A stretch of DNA of 64,000 bases from Panicum virgatum (Eukaryota > Streptophyta > Magnoliopsida > Poales > Poaceae): NCBI RefSeq assembly GCF_016808335.1, contig NC_053144.1, positions 58,730,195-58,794,194 of the forward strand, read 5' to 3'. Position 1 is the first letter of the stretch; each line of letters starts with the position of its first letter. This document shows, in pieces, positions 1 to 12,000 of this stretch. The notes beneath the pieces are model-generated. The model saw only the letters and a list, made by a program, of their open reading frames with translations, had not been told where the DNA came from and ran no database searches. Both the position numbers and the translations under genes were made by a program.

Positions 1-1110
1 AGGTTGGGTTTCCTTCCGCTTCCACTGTTGTTTATGTGGCTGGGCCTGGCGCGCCAGGGGCCACCTGCCGGTATGCGTTGCATATGGCCATTTGTCGCTT
101 TCCAAGCTGAATAATTATCTCCCTGTTGTTTCTGCAAGTGACAGTCAGGATCACATGCCCCTTTTTACATAAATAAACCCATCTCGTCTAATATTACGGA
201 CACATGGTAATCTACCAACGCAATACTCCATCTAGGATGGTGATGGCATGGTTGGTAGAGCAACATAACGGTGAGCATTGTAAAATAGGGAGATGGCGTC
301 TAGGTGTGGAAGCTAGGGTTGCGAGTTTCCTATTTAAATGCCGGGTTCATCTAGACATGTCAAGAATATAAAATTGATCTTAAAGGTTTAAATCGTTGTA
401 ATGTTATTTAGCCACCCCTGTCCAGAACAGATAAAAACTCCGGACAACAAATCTTGGAAGCGAAATCTTAACGAATCGGCTACGAGACGCTTCTAAGACA
501 AGGCACATGCGAGCTCGCCTCACCCGGCAGTGTAGATGATGCTTGGTGTGGCGTGCTACTGCCCCCCCACTCTGCTATCCCCTAGCTCAAATCTCAAGTT
601 GCAGATGGCGCGATGCCACCACCATCCGGCAAAGGGAATCGTCATCGGTGGAAGTGGAACAGGGAATCCAGGATCGTCGCGGGGCCTCCCGCTCCACTCC
701 CGCCGCCGCGCCAGCCGCGAAACAGACACACGCGCACGTGCAACCCTGCCTCACGCCGGCCGATACGCGCCCCGGGCCGACGCGCACACCGAGCACACGT
801 TTTCTCCCTTCACCTTTTTCTTTAACGGCAGCCTCGGCTTTCCGGGCAACCCAAATCAAATGCCATCAAGACATGCTAGAGCAATCCCAATCCAAGCCAC
901 TGCCAGTAGTTATGTATTGCCATCATACAAATAATATCTATAAAAATTATATCCCAATGAATATATTTTTAAAATAAATTATTATCCAATCATATCTTCT
1001 CGGTCTCTTTTCTCTCCCTTTAATCCTCTTTTCTTTTGTTTTGATTTTCGTAAAGATATAATTTCTTCATATTTTTTTCTCTACTCGTTAACTCTCATAT
1101 TATCTCAGTA
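1..1110. other. No gene recognised
   Basis: Mixed AT-rich and GC-rich sequence. The GC-rich stretch at about 640-800 opens several overlapping frames by composition only. None has a recognisable domain, splice structure or repeat. Confidence 0.5.
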
Positions 1111-1370
1111 CTCGTTCCGTTCCAAATTATAAGACATTCCAACAATTTTGGAGAGTCAATTTTTTTATATTTGACCAAATTTATATAATAGAATAATGAT
1201 ATTTATTATAAAAATTAAGTATCATTAGATTCTTTATTAGTTATATTTTTATAGTACATCAATTTGATATCATGAATTTTTATATTTCGCTCTATAATTT
1301 TGGTCAAACTTAATATTGCTTTGATTCTCCAAAATTCTTGGGATGTCTGAGTAATTTGAAACGAAAGGAG
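1111..1370. mobile_element. Stowaway-type MITE
   Basis: A 260-bp AT-rich element whose ends are imperfect inverted copies of the grass Stowaway terminus: CTCGTTCCGTTCCAAAT on the left, and ATTTGAAACGAAAGGAG on the right when read on the plus strand. It is flanked by TA on both sides (1109-1110 and 1371-1372), the target duplication of Tc1/mariner elements. It has no coding capacity. The class is clear; the subfamily was not determined. Confidence 0.75.
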
Positions 1371-1372
1371 TA

Positions 1373-2471
1373 TATGATAACTTTTAATTTAATTCTTTAT
1401 AAACCTGCTGAGTTGGATGGTTGGAACCCTGTAGGCTGTAGTGCGCAGCCTGGGCTCGGAGAACCAGGGTCGCTCGCCTGCAGTGCAGTGTAGTGTTGGT
1501 TCCGTGAGAGCGCCTGCATTAATCCGGGCCGGCCTCGCATGGTGGTCTCGCCTGCCGCCGCGGCGACGGACGACGGAGCGGACCCGCTGCTTCACGTGGT
1601 CAGCTAATCTTGACTTGCCGGTTGGTGAGGTCAACGAGTCAACTCCTCCGCGGGCCCCACGCGCCCGACAGCAAGGAGGGGGACCTCGGTGGGCAGACAC
1701 GTCAGACTGTCAGGGGAGTCATGCGGGGCATTATGAAGATGCCAACAGGGGAAACGAGGGCTGCTCAGGAATCAAATCACTGTCCTTGCAGCTTGAGGGG
1801 AAGCTTGTCTGCGTCGACCGTCGACTCCGAGTTGAAAGAGGTTGCGGATCAGCGGGCCTTTGTTGCCCTCTCTCGTGGGCCGCGGCCCGCGGTTTGGTGG
1901 ACCCAAGAGTATAGGGCCCATGGGCCCAGCTCATAAGAGAAGGATTTGGGCCTTTCCATCGCAATCATTTTTATTCTCTCTGTGTTTTTTTTGCCTAAAA
2001 TCGGTCCAGCAAATCGAGCCACTGTGTTTTGTTCTCAGAACATTTTTTATTTTAGAATATTTTTTTGCACGAACAGTAACAATTGTTCTAGCAACAAAAA
2101 ATTATTTTAAAATTTAAAATAGTTATTGGGGCTTGTGTGACGATTTAAATGTCAGTCACACTTGGAACTCCTAACATTTGCGTTTTCCAAGTTCGAACCA
2201 AAAAGGCCGCTGCCTCCACTTGGTCAAATTCAATGCAACTTGTTTTTTTGAAAAAAACATACATCCAAAATGGAGTCCGTAGCTAATCAAGCAACCAACT
2301 GCTTGTTGTTCGTTCATGACACTCGTAATTGTATGGTATTGGTATGGCCGGACGAGGGACTCCTTGGACCGCAACTTCCACACGGGGAAACAATCTCATA
2401 CATTAATGGCTACGACGTGCCATCCGTGATATGAACTGATACAAAAAGGGGGGAAATGTCATAGGGAAACA
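1373..2471. other. Intergenic, no gene recognised
   Basis: GC-rich from 1430 to 1940, including two TGGGCC-type boxes near 1900-1930 of the kind found in plant promoters, then AT-rich. No supportable gene or repeat was seen, so the promoter idea has no target gene. Confidence 0.4.
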
Positions 2472-2484
2472 TACTACAAAATAT

Positions 2485-2741
2485 AAAAAAAAAACGCGGC
2501 CGGAGGGGTGAACGGACCCCACCGTTTTTTCATTAAGAGGAAGCAACACGACTTCTCCCGGCCACGGAAAAATCCCCGAACCCTGGCCCATGCCCGTGAG
2601 GGCCAAGCCTTACGGCGAGCACAGCGAGGAGATTTTTTTACTCACGGGCGGAAATTCGTCCCAACTGGAATTCGAACTCGCGACCTCATGGGGACGACCA
2701 TACCTCAGCTCATCTAACCAACTAGACTAGAGGAGCTTTGG
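2485..2741 (-). mobile_element. tRNA-derived SINE with 13-bp target duplication
   Basis: On the minus strand the element begins near 2741 with a tRNA-like head. An A-box-like TAGTTGGTTAGATG lies at 2711-2724 and a B-box-like GAGTTCGAATTCC at 2667-2679, correctly ordered and about 45 bp apart. A tRNA-unrelated body follows and the element ends in a run of T at 2485-2494. The 13-mer TACTACAAAATAT flanks it perfectly at 2472-2484 and 2742-2754. T-tailed tRNA SINEs are known in grasses (for example the rice p-SINE1 family). It codes for nothing and depends on LINE enzymes to move. Confidence 0.85.
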
Positions 2742-3087
2742 TACTACAAAATATCAAGGACGGATGAATATATGAACTTGATCATGTTTGACAAATTAAT
2801 GGAACAAGGGAAGCATGCAGGAGCTCTGATGTCTTTTCTTAAGATGGTTCTTTTTAGATGTTTGTTGTCTTGTTTGACAAGTTAATCTTGCGAGATAACA
2901 ACAGGGCCATTTCTCACGCCCTCAATAAGCTACAAATGCCACCCGTTTGGTGCCGTAATCAACAGTTGAGCTCTGACCTTCAAGCTATTTTCTTTGGTCT
3001 TACACCACCTCTGACTGCGATACAGGAACAACAAGTCGAGTAGCATGTCCAAGTCCAATAGCCATATACTTAGCGTGCTGTTCTAAC

Positions 3088-3412
3088 AGCACGAGGTGCC
3101 TTTTCAGCTCAAAGTACAGACACCATCCCATAAGACTTCTGTTAAGTGTACCAAAACAATGTGACTGGTTGTTGAACTGCTTGTTTTCTTCCAAACATAG
3201 TTATGGAAAACAAATTAAGGCTTTGGTTATTGACACGCTCGGTTTCCAGCACGATCGAGTTGCCTTTTTCAGCTCTAAGTCCAGACACCATCCCATGAGA
3301 CTTCTATCAAGTGTACCAAAACAATGTGACTGATTGTTGAACTGCTTGTTTTCTTCCAAACAAAGTTATGAAAAACAAATTAAGGCTTTGGTTATTGACA
3401 CGCTCGGTTTCA
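3088..3412. repeat. Tandem duplication, about 165-bp unit, two copies
   Basis: The segment starting AGCACGA near 3088 and ending TTGACACGCTCGGTTTC near 3243 is repeated from about 3247 to 3412 with roughly 93-95% identity by eye. The second copy ends just before the tRNA-Arg terminator. No coding potential is seen. Confidence 0.8.
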
Positions 3413-3434
3413 ACCTCTACCGTACAGTAAAAGC

Positions 3435-3444
3435 AAAAAAAAAA
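3435..3444 (-). terminator. RNA polymerase III terminator of tRNA-Arg
   Basis: Ten consecutive A on the plus strand, a T10 run on the minus strand, immediately follow the 3' end of the tRNA. A T run of four or more is the normal Pol III stop. Confidence 0.8.
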
Positions 3445-3445
3445 T

Positions 3446-3519
3446 CGACCACAGTGGGAGTCGAACCCACGACCTTCTGATCCGAAGTCAGACGCGCTAA
3501 TCCACTGCGCTATGCGGTC
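3446..3519 (-). tRNA. tRNA-Arg (anticodon TCG)
   Basis: A complete cloverleaf on the minus strand. The acceptor stem GACCGCA pairs with TGTGGTC and leaves discriminator G. The D-loop region is AGCGCAGTGGATTAGCGC. The anticodon stem TCTGA/TCAGA holds the loop CTTCGGA, giving anticodon TCG. The T-arm is GTGGGTTCGACTCCCAC. There is no intron and CCA is not encoded, as normal for plants. It reads CGA arginine codons. It is divergently oriented about 260 bp upstream of the UXS start codon. Confidence 0.95.
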
Positions 3520-3775
3520 GCTGGATGCCTTAGCTTTTAACTAATGTAGATGTACGTAAAATCCTCACCGATCAAGAGAGAGAACAGTTCCACGCACATG
3601 CGGCATCTGCGGGGGACAAGCCACTGCGGCAGGAAGCATCGCATTCGATTCGGCAGGTGCGGGCCCACCAGGCTCCCCTCCGCATCCCACGTGTCACTCC
3701 CCACGCGCCTCCCCCTCGCCTCGCCGTCGCCGCCACCCTTCTCCGCCTCCTCCTCCGGCGAGAGGGCGCCCAGCG

Positions 3776-6414
3776 ATGAAGCAGCTGCCCCGGCAGTCCA
3801 GCATGACCAAGCAGCACCGCCCGCACCACCACCGCACCTCACTCTCCCGCACCCTCGCCTCCTACCTCCTCCGCGAGCAGCGCCTCCTCTTTGTCCTCCT
3901 CGGCTTCCTCCTCGCCTCCTCCTTCTTTCTCCTCTATCCCTCCCTCACCCCGCATCCCGCCGCCGCCGGCTCCTCTGCCGCTACCAATTTCTTCGCTGCT
4001 GCCGTCGCCAGAAAAATCCCCCGCGGCGGCGTCTCATCCGTATCCGCCGCGAGCGGCGCGCGCCGCCTCCCGGTTGGCGTCCGGAAGCCCTCCCTGCGCG
4101 TCGTCGTCACCGGTGGCGCTGGGTTTGTCGGCAGCCACCTCGTCGATAAGCTCCTCGCCCGCGGGGACAGCGTCATTGTCGTCGACAACTTCTTCACGGG
4201 CCGCAAGGACAACGTCGCGCACCACCTCAGCAACCCGCGATTCGAGCTCATCCGCCACGACGTCGTCGAGCCAATCCTCCTCGAGATCGACCAGATCTAC
4301 CACCTCGCCTGCCCCGCATCCCCAGTGCACTACAAATTCAACCCCATCAAGACCATCATATCCTTCCCGCTTCGTTTTATCTCTGTTTAATTCGTCCACA
4401 TCCTCCATGTTTGTTTTTATTCATTTATGGATACGGATATGATTTCCTGAATGTCAGTCATATGATGCACATTTCACATGTGACATTTTGAACTTTCTGC
4501 CTTCGTTGCCGGGAAGAGCCTGAATTTTACATGTGTTTGTTTTGTTCTTATCTTGCTCTTCTCGAATTGTTTCCTTAACCAATGATGTACAAGACAAATG
4601 TCATGGGGACCTTGAACATGCTTGGACTAGCTAAGAGGGTTGGGGCCCGGTTCTTGCTGACTAGTACCAGCGAGGTGTATGGTGATCCTCTTGAACATCC
4701 ACAGAAGGAGAGTTACTGGGGCCATGTAAATCCCATAGGTGTGCTAATTTTATATTATTTATTATAATAAAGAATAACCTGGTGGTATGGCCCATTTGAG
4801 CCTCTCCTGTCCACTTCATTGTGATATATATAGCTATGCTATTATGTGCAGGTGTTAGGAGCTGTTACGATGAGGGGAAGAGAACAGCAGAAACTCTTAC
4901 AATGGATTATCATCGTGGCGCTGGTGTTGAGGTAAAACTTCAGTTTCTGAATGGGGATCTAAATCTAACTACAGGCTATCTTGTTGGCAATAAAACATTT
5001 TAAAACAATAGGTCACAATGTAGGGTCAAACATGTTATAAGTATATTAGGAAGGTTTTGGAACTGAGCTGCACACACTATCAGCTTCGAATGTCAAATAT
5101 TGAGCACAAGTGATCCATGCCCTCTGGTATATATTTTCTCATACACTTCATTTGGGTGATTATTATGGTTACACATACTAGGCCATGGATTTGTCATAAC
5201 AGGCGTCCAGAAATTGGTCCGCTGTTAAATTTGATTTCTTAACTTTATCTAGGGTGTTTATTCAGAATAGTGATTGCACAATATTTATTGATGGGGGGAA
5301 GTCAGTAAGGGGCTGCTAATCGACCAGATCCCTTGGTAATTTGGAGCTTCGAATTGATGGCTGGTTATCATTTCAGAAAGATCTTTAGTGCATCCTTCGT
5401 TTATATGCTGCAACGTTACTTGTGCTTATGGATTATATGTGTGCTTTATTTGCATTCCTCTTCTTGAAGGAAACTTTGACATAAGACTGCTTCCCTCAGG
5501 TGAGAATTGCACGCATATTCAACACGTATGGCCCTCGTATGTGTTTAGACGATGGTCGAGTTGTTAGCAACTTTGTTGCACAGGTTTGTCTCAAATTATG
5601 GCTCTCAATTTCTCATTCGTTGGTGCAGAAAAGTAACATAAAACTTCATTACTTAAAGTTCACATTGTCTCATTTTTAGGCTTTGCGGAAACAACCAATG
5701 ACAGTATATGGTGATGGAAAACAGACTCGAAGCTTTCAATATGTTTCAGATTTGGTACTTACACATGCTTTTCTGTGTCCCTTTCTACAAGCTGAAGTGC
5801 ATTTGTTTATGTATTCCATAATGATTCTGATAATGCATCTATGAATTATGGCGTCGTAATTCTAATCACCTGCCCTGACAAATACTTCATGCGCCATAAT
5901 GAGTGCATGCAATGTTCTTTTTTTCTCAACTTTTTTCTTCATAGTTCACTTTTTTTTCTGCTGAAAGTTTATGTTTTTCCACATTCATATGTGGAAAATT
6001 TACACATCTACGAATTTATAGGTTGATGGGTTGGTAATTCTGATGGAAAGTAACCATATTGGACCTTTTAACTTGGGAAATCCTGGAGAATTTACAATGT
6101 TGGAGCTTGCGCAGGTCTGCCCTTACACTGGAATTAACTACCCATTCTTCTTTGAAAATACCTCGTATTCTTGTGCCCAATGCACCTAGCAGGAACCATG
6201 ACACCACACTATTTCGCTGCAGGTGGTAAAAGAAACAATCGACCCTGGTGCATCTGTCGAGTTCAAACCCAACACTGCAGATGATCCACATATGAGAAAA
6301 CCTGACATCTCTAAGGCCAAATCTCTTCTGAATTGGGAGCCCAAAATCTCACTGAAACATGGCCTGCCGCGTATGGTCTCGGACTTCCAGAAACGTATAA
6401 TGGAAGAGAAATGA
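3776..6414 (+). CDS. UXS: UDP-glucuronic acid decarboxylase (UDP-xylose synthase), Golgi type II form
   Basis: Converts UDP-glucuronate to UDP-xylose and CO2 using bound NAD+, supplying xylose for xylan, xyloglucan and glycoproteins. I place seven exons at 3776-4357, 4591-4738, 4852-4931, 5500-5583, 5680-5754, 6022-6114 and 6223-6414, giving 417 residues with every junction in phase. A basic N-terminal tail and one hydrophobic segment (about residues 37-54) indicate a type II Golgi membrane anchor, followed by a Ser/Ala-rich stem. The extended SDR domain has the NAD-binding GGAGFVG at 113-119, [10 protein letters not shown] near 218-227 and catalytic Tyr249 and Lys253 in YDEGK. Length fits the membrane-bound subgroup; cytosolic forms are shorter and lack the anchor. 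Start: first ATG, in GC-rich coding sequence. Odd: intron 1 is AT-AC (see separate entry). The exact paralogue number is unknown. Confidence 0.95.
4358..4590 (+). other. U12-type AT-AC intron (UXS intron 1)
   Basis: The conserved protein can only be joined by removing 233 bp that start ATATCCTT and end AC. A perfect minor-spliceosome branch motif, TTCCTTAAC, lies at 4571-4579, with the branch A about 12 nt from the 3' end. All three are diagnostic of U12 introns. Splicing gives a phase-0 join between Ile194 and Lys195. Confidence 0.93.
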
Positions 6415-6951
6415 GGAGCAGAAGCTGCCGGACTCAGAATACTGTATCATACTGACGGATCCTTTTTTGGTGCCTTGACAAAGCTCAGATGAATGACCAC
6501 TTGCCTAAGATTTCTTCCTCCAGGGCAAATTCTTTTTTGTGATAGGACATCTGTTCTTTGGTTTCGGTATTGTCGATACATAAACTTTGCCATAGAATTA
6601 CATGTTCAAGTTGTTATCAAAGCCGTAGCCATAGTCGGTACATAAACTTTGTCATAGGATCTACATAACTGTAGGCTTTGTTCTGTTTTATATGCTGTCT
6701 TTGCATCTCACTCTGTTCCATTTTAGGATTTCAGATTCTCATTTCGCTTTCCTTCTGGGAGATTTCATCGTATTAAAGATACTTAATTGACTCCATACAA
6801 TGTCACAATACGCTGATGCGATCAAAGCACCTATATATCACACTACATACATGGCAGAAAAGTGAGGTACTTGGAAACACAAACGTTGCACGAAACTGCA
6901 GAGCATCGTAACCTGGAAGGACAGGAGCTTGTAATGGGGGGCAGCTCATGC

Positions 6952-7962
6952 TTAAATGAGGTGCACGTTGAACTGGAGGATAGTCTCGACGCCGTCGGTG
7001 GTGTGCTGGTCGCCGCGGTGCAGCGTCTGGATGGCGGCGAAGCCCTTGGCGTTCTCGTACTTGCCGGTGCCTCCGATGATGGCGATGTGGGACTCCGGCG
7101 CGGCCATCCGGTGGACCCCGAAGAAGCTGAGCGTGTCGCCGTGCGGCGCCTCGGGGCCCTCGAACATGGCCGTGAGCACGATGGTCTTGCTGGTGCCGTC
7201 CTGCGAGCTGGCGACGTAGAACCCCTGCGCCCTGCCGATGACCCCGGCGCCGATCTCGTGGCCCTCGGTGAGCTCGTCGTCGATGACGGTGGTGGTGCCG
7301 AAGAGGAGGTTCTGGAGCGTGACGCCCGACGGGAGGTCCCCGGCGTTGACGTAGGGGATGTTCTTGTTGCCGCCGTTGACGGGGTTGCCGTTGTTCTGGA
7401 CGAGGGTGCCGGAGGCGCCGCTGCCTCCGAGCCCCGCGACGTAGGGGGCGTTGTTGCTGTTGATGAGGTTGGCGGCGCCCTGCGGCAGCGGCACCGCGCC
7501 CTGGATCGGGAAGATGTTGGTGTTGGGGCGCGCGAACGGGAGCTGCCCGTTGGCCGCCGCGCTCGCCACCACGCCGGTCACGATGCGCCCCGACGGCTGC
7601 GAGCCTCCGAGGATGTCGTGCATGAAGAACGTCAGCGGGTGGTCGCCCGCACCGGCTCCTGCGTTCGCTGCAGTGCCGCCGTTGGCAGCTCCTACGTTGC
7701 CCGTCGCGGCGGCGGCACCAGCGGTCGCGGCGCCCGCCGCGCCCGCGCCGGCGGCTGCGGCCGGGCCGGCCGCTGGCGCCACCACCACCGGGTCGGTGGG
7801 GGGATCCGTGGGGGCGGGCAGCGGGTCGACCGGCTGGGGAGCCTCCACTGGAGCCGAGGGCTGCTCGTCGAGGACGCGGCCGGCGAGCGCGCAGTTCGCC
7901 ACGGCGAGCGCGAGCAGCAGGTAGAGCGCCGCCCTGACGGCTTGCACCGCGTTCCTGGCCAT
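6952..7962 (-). CDS. Dirigent protein, ESB1/DIR10-like, with Ala/Pro/Gly-rich N-terminal extension
   Basis: A single exon of 336 residues. Residues 1-27 form a signal peptide ending near ANCALA, so it is secreted to the wall. Residues 32-107 are a low-complexity linker rich in Pro, then Ala/Gly. The dirigent domain runs from about 108 (HPLTFFMHDI) to the C-terminus, with family-typical RAQGFYVASSQDG and a terminal ILQFNVHLI. Dirigent proteins steer coupling of monolignol radicals. The long-linker subgroup includes Arabidopsis ESB1, needed for lignin placement in the Casparian strip; that role here is inferred from architecture. The linker length also fits related DIR proteins. Codons are strongly GC-ending, usual for intronless grass genes. 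The start is the only ATG that gives the signal peptide. Confidence 0.9.
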   Translation of the reverse strand: MARNAVQAVRAALYLLLALAVANCALAGRVLDEQPSAPVEAPQPVDPLPAPTDPPTDPVVVAPAAGPAAAAGAGAAGAATAGAAAATGNVGAANGGTAANAGAGAGDHPLTFFMHDILGGSQPSGRIVTGVVASAAANGQLPFARPNTNIFPIQGAVPLPQGAANLINSNNAPYVAGLGGSGASGTLVQNNGNPVNGGNKNIPYVNAGDLPSGVTLQNLLFGTTTVIDDELTEGHEIGAGVIGRAQGFYVASSQDGTSKTIVLTAMFEGPEAPHGDTLSFFGVHRMAAPESHIAIIGGTGKYENAKGFAAIQTLHRGDQHTTDGVETILQFNVHLI

Positions 7963-8085
7963 GACGCAGGCTGCTTGAACGTCACTGGACGAGACCGATG
8001 AATGTGTCGCGTAGGCAGTCAGCTGTTGGTCGGTGGATCACCTGTGGCTGTGCTAGCTGCTATCCATGGCGCTGCAAGCTGCAAG

Positions 8086-8095
8086 ATTTATATAG
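8086..8095 (-). promoter_or_regulatory. Probable TATA box of the dirigent gene
   Basis: On the minus strand CTATATAAATC lies about 125 bp upstream of the dirigent ATG, in otherwise GC-rich sequence. Position and sequence fit a core promoter; the transcription start was not determined. Confidence 0.6.
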
Positions 8096-9021
8096 AAGTG
8101 GCGGGGCGTGCGGCGCTGCAGGGCTTGCAGGTGCAGGTAGGGGGCATGGCATGGGTGGAGTCGTTTGTTGGCGGTGTTGTGCGTTAGTTGTGCGAGGACG
8201 TCCAGGAACCTAGACCTCTTGAGATGAGAAGCGAGGAACGGTTGGGGCAGGGCAGGGCAGGAACCGAGGCGCGGCGCCACATATCGCTGCGCTCAGATGA
8301 CCTGCGACGCAGGGGCAGGTGCGCTGAATGCTGATTGGGGGAGTTGTTTGCCTTGCCCTGTGAGTCTGAGGCTCTGAGCTGTGGTGCGAAGTGTGATCCC
8401 ATCCTGAATCGGTGTGGCTCACTCACTGTAGAACATAGGCACACCGTCGTCCGACATGCATCAGCTCTTCATGTACACGGTTGGACAATGCTCTTTTGCA
8501 TAAGCTGCTTCTTCCAAATGAGCATGCCACACACCAAATCGCAGGCCACAGCACACCATCACAAGAACTAAGACCCGAAGATCACAATATCTGAACTAAC
8601 ACCGCCATTATTGGATTTAATAATAGACATACTGAATGCCAGCAGAGATTGATTTACACTACCTTATACCAAAATTGTACATTTCTATTCCACCATTATG
8701 CCACCAAAAAAGTACAAGAAAAAAATACAGCTTTGGAAGTTTGGAGGGAAAGGCTCCTGGACTACGTTATTGAGTTGGGAGCAAATGGTAACATATACAT
8801 GATACAACCAGGTCCAACTGAGGATCCCGCTTGTTTGATGCTCCAATATCTACCTAAAGTCATCTCAGCCCATGCATTTCAGTAGCCATGGGGTGAATTC
8901 CAGGAATTCTAGGTCTCTCCAGCGATTCATCGAGGGCTCCTTTTCATTGGATTTTCACCAGCCACCACCAATCCATATGCGTACGCTTACAATGACTATT
9001 GATGGAAAACATTGGCCAAAT
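8096..9021. other. Intergenic between dirigent and TRM-like genes
   Basis: Upstream region of the dirigent gene and downstream region of the TRM-like gene, which ends at 9022 on the minus strand. The part near 8880-9021 may hold the latter's 3' UTR. No further gene was recognised. Confidence 0.5.
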
Positions 9022-12000
9022 CTAGCCACAGAGCTTGGCAGATTTAGCCACCCCCAGGAAGTCAGCCACGATTTCCTCTAGGAGATCTTCTTGCAAGATA
9101 CTCCCAATATCACTCCGTACCAGATAGGCACCATCTTCAGAACCAGCCCACTCTACACTTGAGAGCAGGCTTCTCTGATTAAACTCCATCTCTTCCCGTA
9201 GCTGGACCACCCTTTGCCACACCATCTCAGCAAACTCATCCTGGTCCCATCTCAGTGAGCATATCCTCAACAATCCCGTTGAACAACTCTGCATTAGAGA
9301 GGCAATTATATCCCGGAGAACAACACTCGTGATATCGAACAGGAGCTTCCTCTCAGCTGGTGGCCATAAAATGAGGCAGCTGTACTTGTTTTCAAGTTCA
9401 TCATATAAATCAGGGCCTGCAGGACACTCCAATAAGTAGCAGTTTTCAAGCAGATCATCCTGGTTGGCAGTATGAATGCCCAGACCAGTAAGCATATCAA
9501 GCACGTAGGAGAAATCCCTCTCTTCTTCATCCCTAAAAGCCTGGGATTCCTCAATTTCAGGAAGTGGCTGACATGCCGCTTTGTCATCACTCAATATAAA
9601 AAGCTCAGTGCCATCTCCACTATTTGTAGTCTCCCTCTTGAGAAGCTGAAGCTGCATTCTGAGCTCTGCAATATTTACAATAAATCAAATTCAAGAACTG
9701 AGATTAAGAAGGAAGACAAATCAGCCAAAAAAAATTGATCACTTGCCTTGAAGATCTGCGCTAATTTTCTCAAAATCTCCTGAGTAAACATCTTCAGCGT
9801 CCATGGAAGAATCAAGAACTGACACTGGACTTTGCTGGTCATCTTTGCTGGAGCTCATTGGCGATTCTGATCCATTAGGTGGAATACAAAGGGTTTGATT
9901 GTCATCCCCGTGGTGATCATTAATCTCCACAGGAGAATCTGATCCTATTCGGGGATCATAAACGGTAGGGTAGCCATCAGCATGATGGTATTCAATCTGC
10001 TCATCCTGAATTCAAAATCATTAGCAGTTACTAGGCGTGAAATGGAAGAAGGAAAAAAAAGCAAACCACCAAATGATCACAAAGGAAATATGATTGTATG
10101 CACATATGAAAACGGAGAAATCAGTGATTGTGACAAATGGAGTAGTGCACATTTCATGCTTCCAGCAGAACATAGTGAGTGCAAACTAAAAGGTAGATAC
10201 AAAAGAAGGAATGGTATCTTCACCTTAATACATAAACAAATCGGAGGAAATTTAAATGGTTTGTTCAAAAGAAAGTACCCGCATGGTTGAAGACTCACTA
10301 GAGGGAAGAAGAGGAAAGAAATAATGTAATAAGGGTTTGTACCTTTGTCACCAGATCATCGAGATTGGTGTCAAGAAGGCAGTCATCTAATGCTGCTGCT
10401 GTCTGTTTAAGCACTTGCTCGTTCTGTCCAGTAGAAGAAAGAGGTGATTTATTACAGCCAGGGATTGCAGAACTGGTACCCAGAACACCTACTGCATCTA
10501 GTTCATTGTCAGGATTTGCATGATGTAGCGAATGTTCAGATGTATGTAGCACGGCAGTACTATTCACTGGCTCCTCGTAATTTACATGTATATCACGTTC
10601 AATTACCATTCTTTCCTCGTTATCTGGGGACATCAGATCAGATTCCTCACCATGAACTATATAATCTCTACCTAGAGATTGTCTTTGCCTGCCATGACAT
10701 GCATACTCAGAATAGTGGGGTCCCACCTTAAGAACATCTTTAAGCATTGAAAACTCATTATATCTAACACTACCAGCTCTTTTTCTACTGTTTGATTTTT
10801 GAACTCCGCAGATGAAGGATGGTGGAAGAGACTTGGACCTTGTCAATTTACTAGTAGCCATGTCTCTCCAACCATCATCTGTGCTGATGCCAAGAGGATA
10901 GATGCATGAGCCTTGCATTCTATCACTCTGCAACTCTCCCTCGGGACATTTCCTGTATGACATTTTATGGGTAGCAACTTTTGATGCATCCTGATCTGAG
11001 ATAACAAGCACATCCCAGAGCGTGCTGAAGCCATCACTCTCAATTACTTGATCCTGACACTGATGGGTCTTCTTCCATCTGTTAGAGAGGTGTTTCTTTG
11101 CTTCCTTGCTTACTGATGTTTCAGTTGAATACGTTGGTGAAGAGTTGAAGCCAGAAGAAGCCCAAACATCACATATCTCAGAAGATCTATGAATTGCCTC
11201 TGGAGTTTTGAGCTTAGTAACAGATGGCAGGAACTGTGACCTTTCATCTGAAGCAAGAGTTATGGTCTCTGATTTGATATGTTTCCTACTTCCACCCCTA
11301 GCAGCCCTCATTTGTTTGGTGATCTCCCTAGCAATTTCTCTAGATCCCTTCCCTATACGGCTTAATGTTTCAGAATCTCCAAGGGGCACCTGACATATGT
11401 AATCTTCAGTATATGGACTCCATCTACCAACATCCTGATATTCTTTGTGCTTCTTATTATCAGAATGAGGGATTTCATGATGCAGGGGAAGGGCTCCTTC
11501 AACATCATGAGGTTTGTCAAGACTTGGCTTCAAGACAACAATCCGGGTGGGACAGCCTCGTTTTCCAGTATTTTCCTGGTGACTGGACCTTGACAGTTTC
11601 TGCCTCAATGAACCAGACTCTTCTTTTAGGGATTGAGAGGACATGTTAGAATATTGTTTCCTCAAAGAATGTTTCATTTCATTTTGCTCATTGAAGTTGC
11701 TCTCGGTGCCAGTAACTTGATTTCTTCGAGATGGCTTCAATATCGTAATGCAGTTTGCAGTAGATGATGGAGAACGAGAACCATGACTATGTGGGTCCCT
11801 TCGGACAATAGGATCAAATTTTTGAAGAAATTCCAACAAAACATCCCTGTTAGATACTAATGCATCAAGCGTGTCATTAAATTCTTCTGACATATGAAGG
11901 GATTCGTCAGTAGAAAGACGCTTGGCATCTATAAATTTTTGCCTTATGTAATCTATATCGGCACCGTCAACCTTGTCAGATCTGGAACTTGTATTTCTAT

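Noticed and set aside
6862..8001. Long plus-strand open frame (about 380 codons)
   Set aside because: Antisense to the dirigent exon. It arises from the GC-rich third positions of the real gene.
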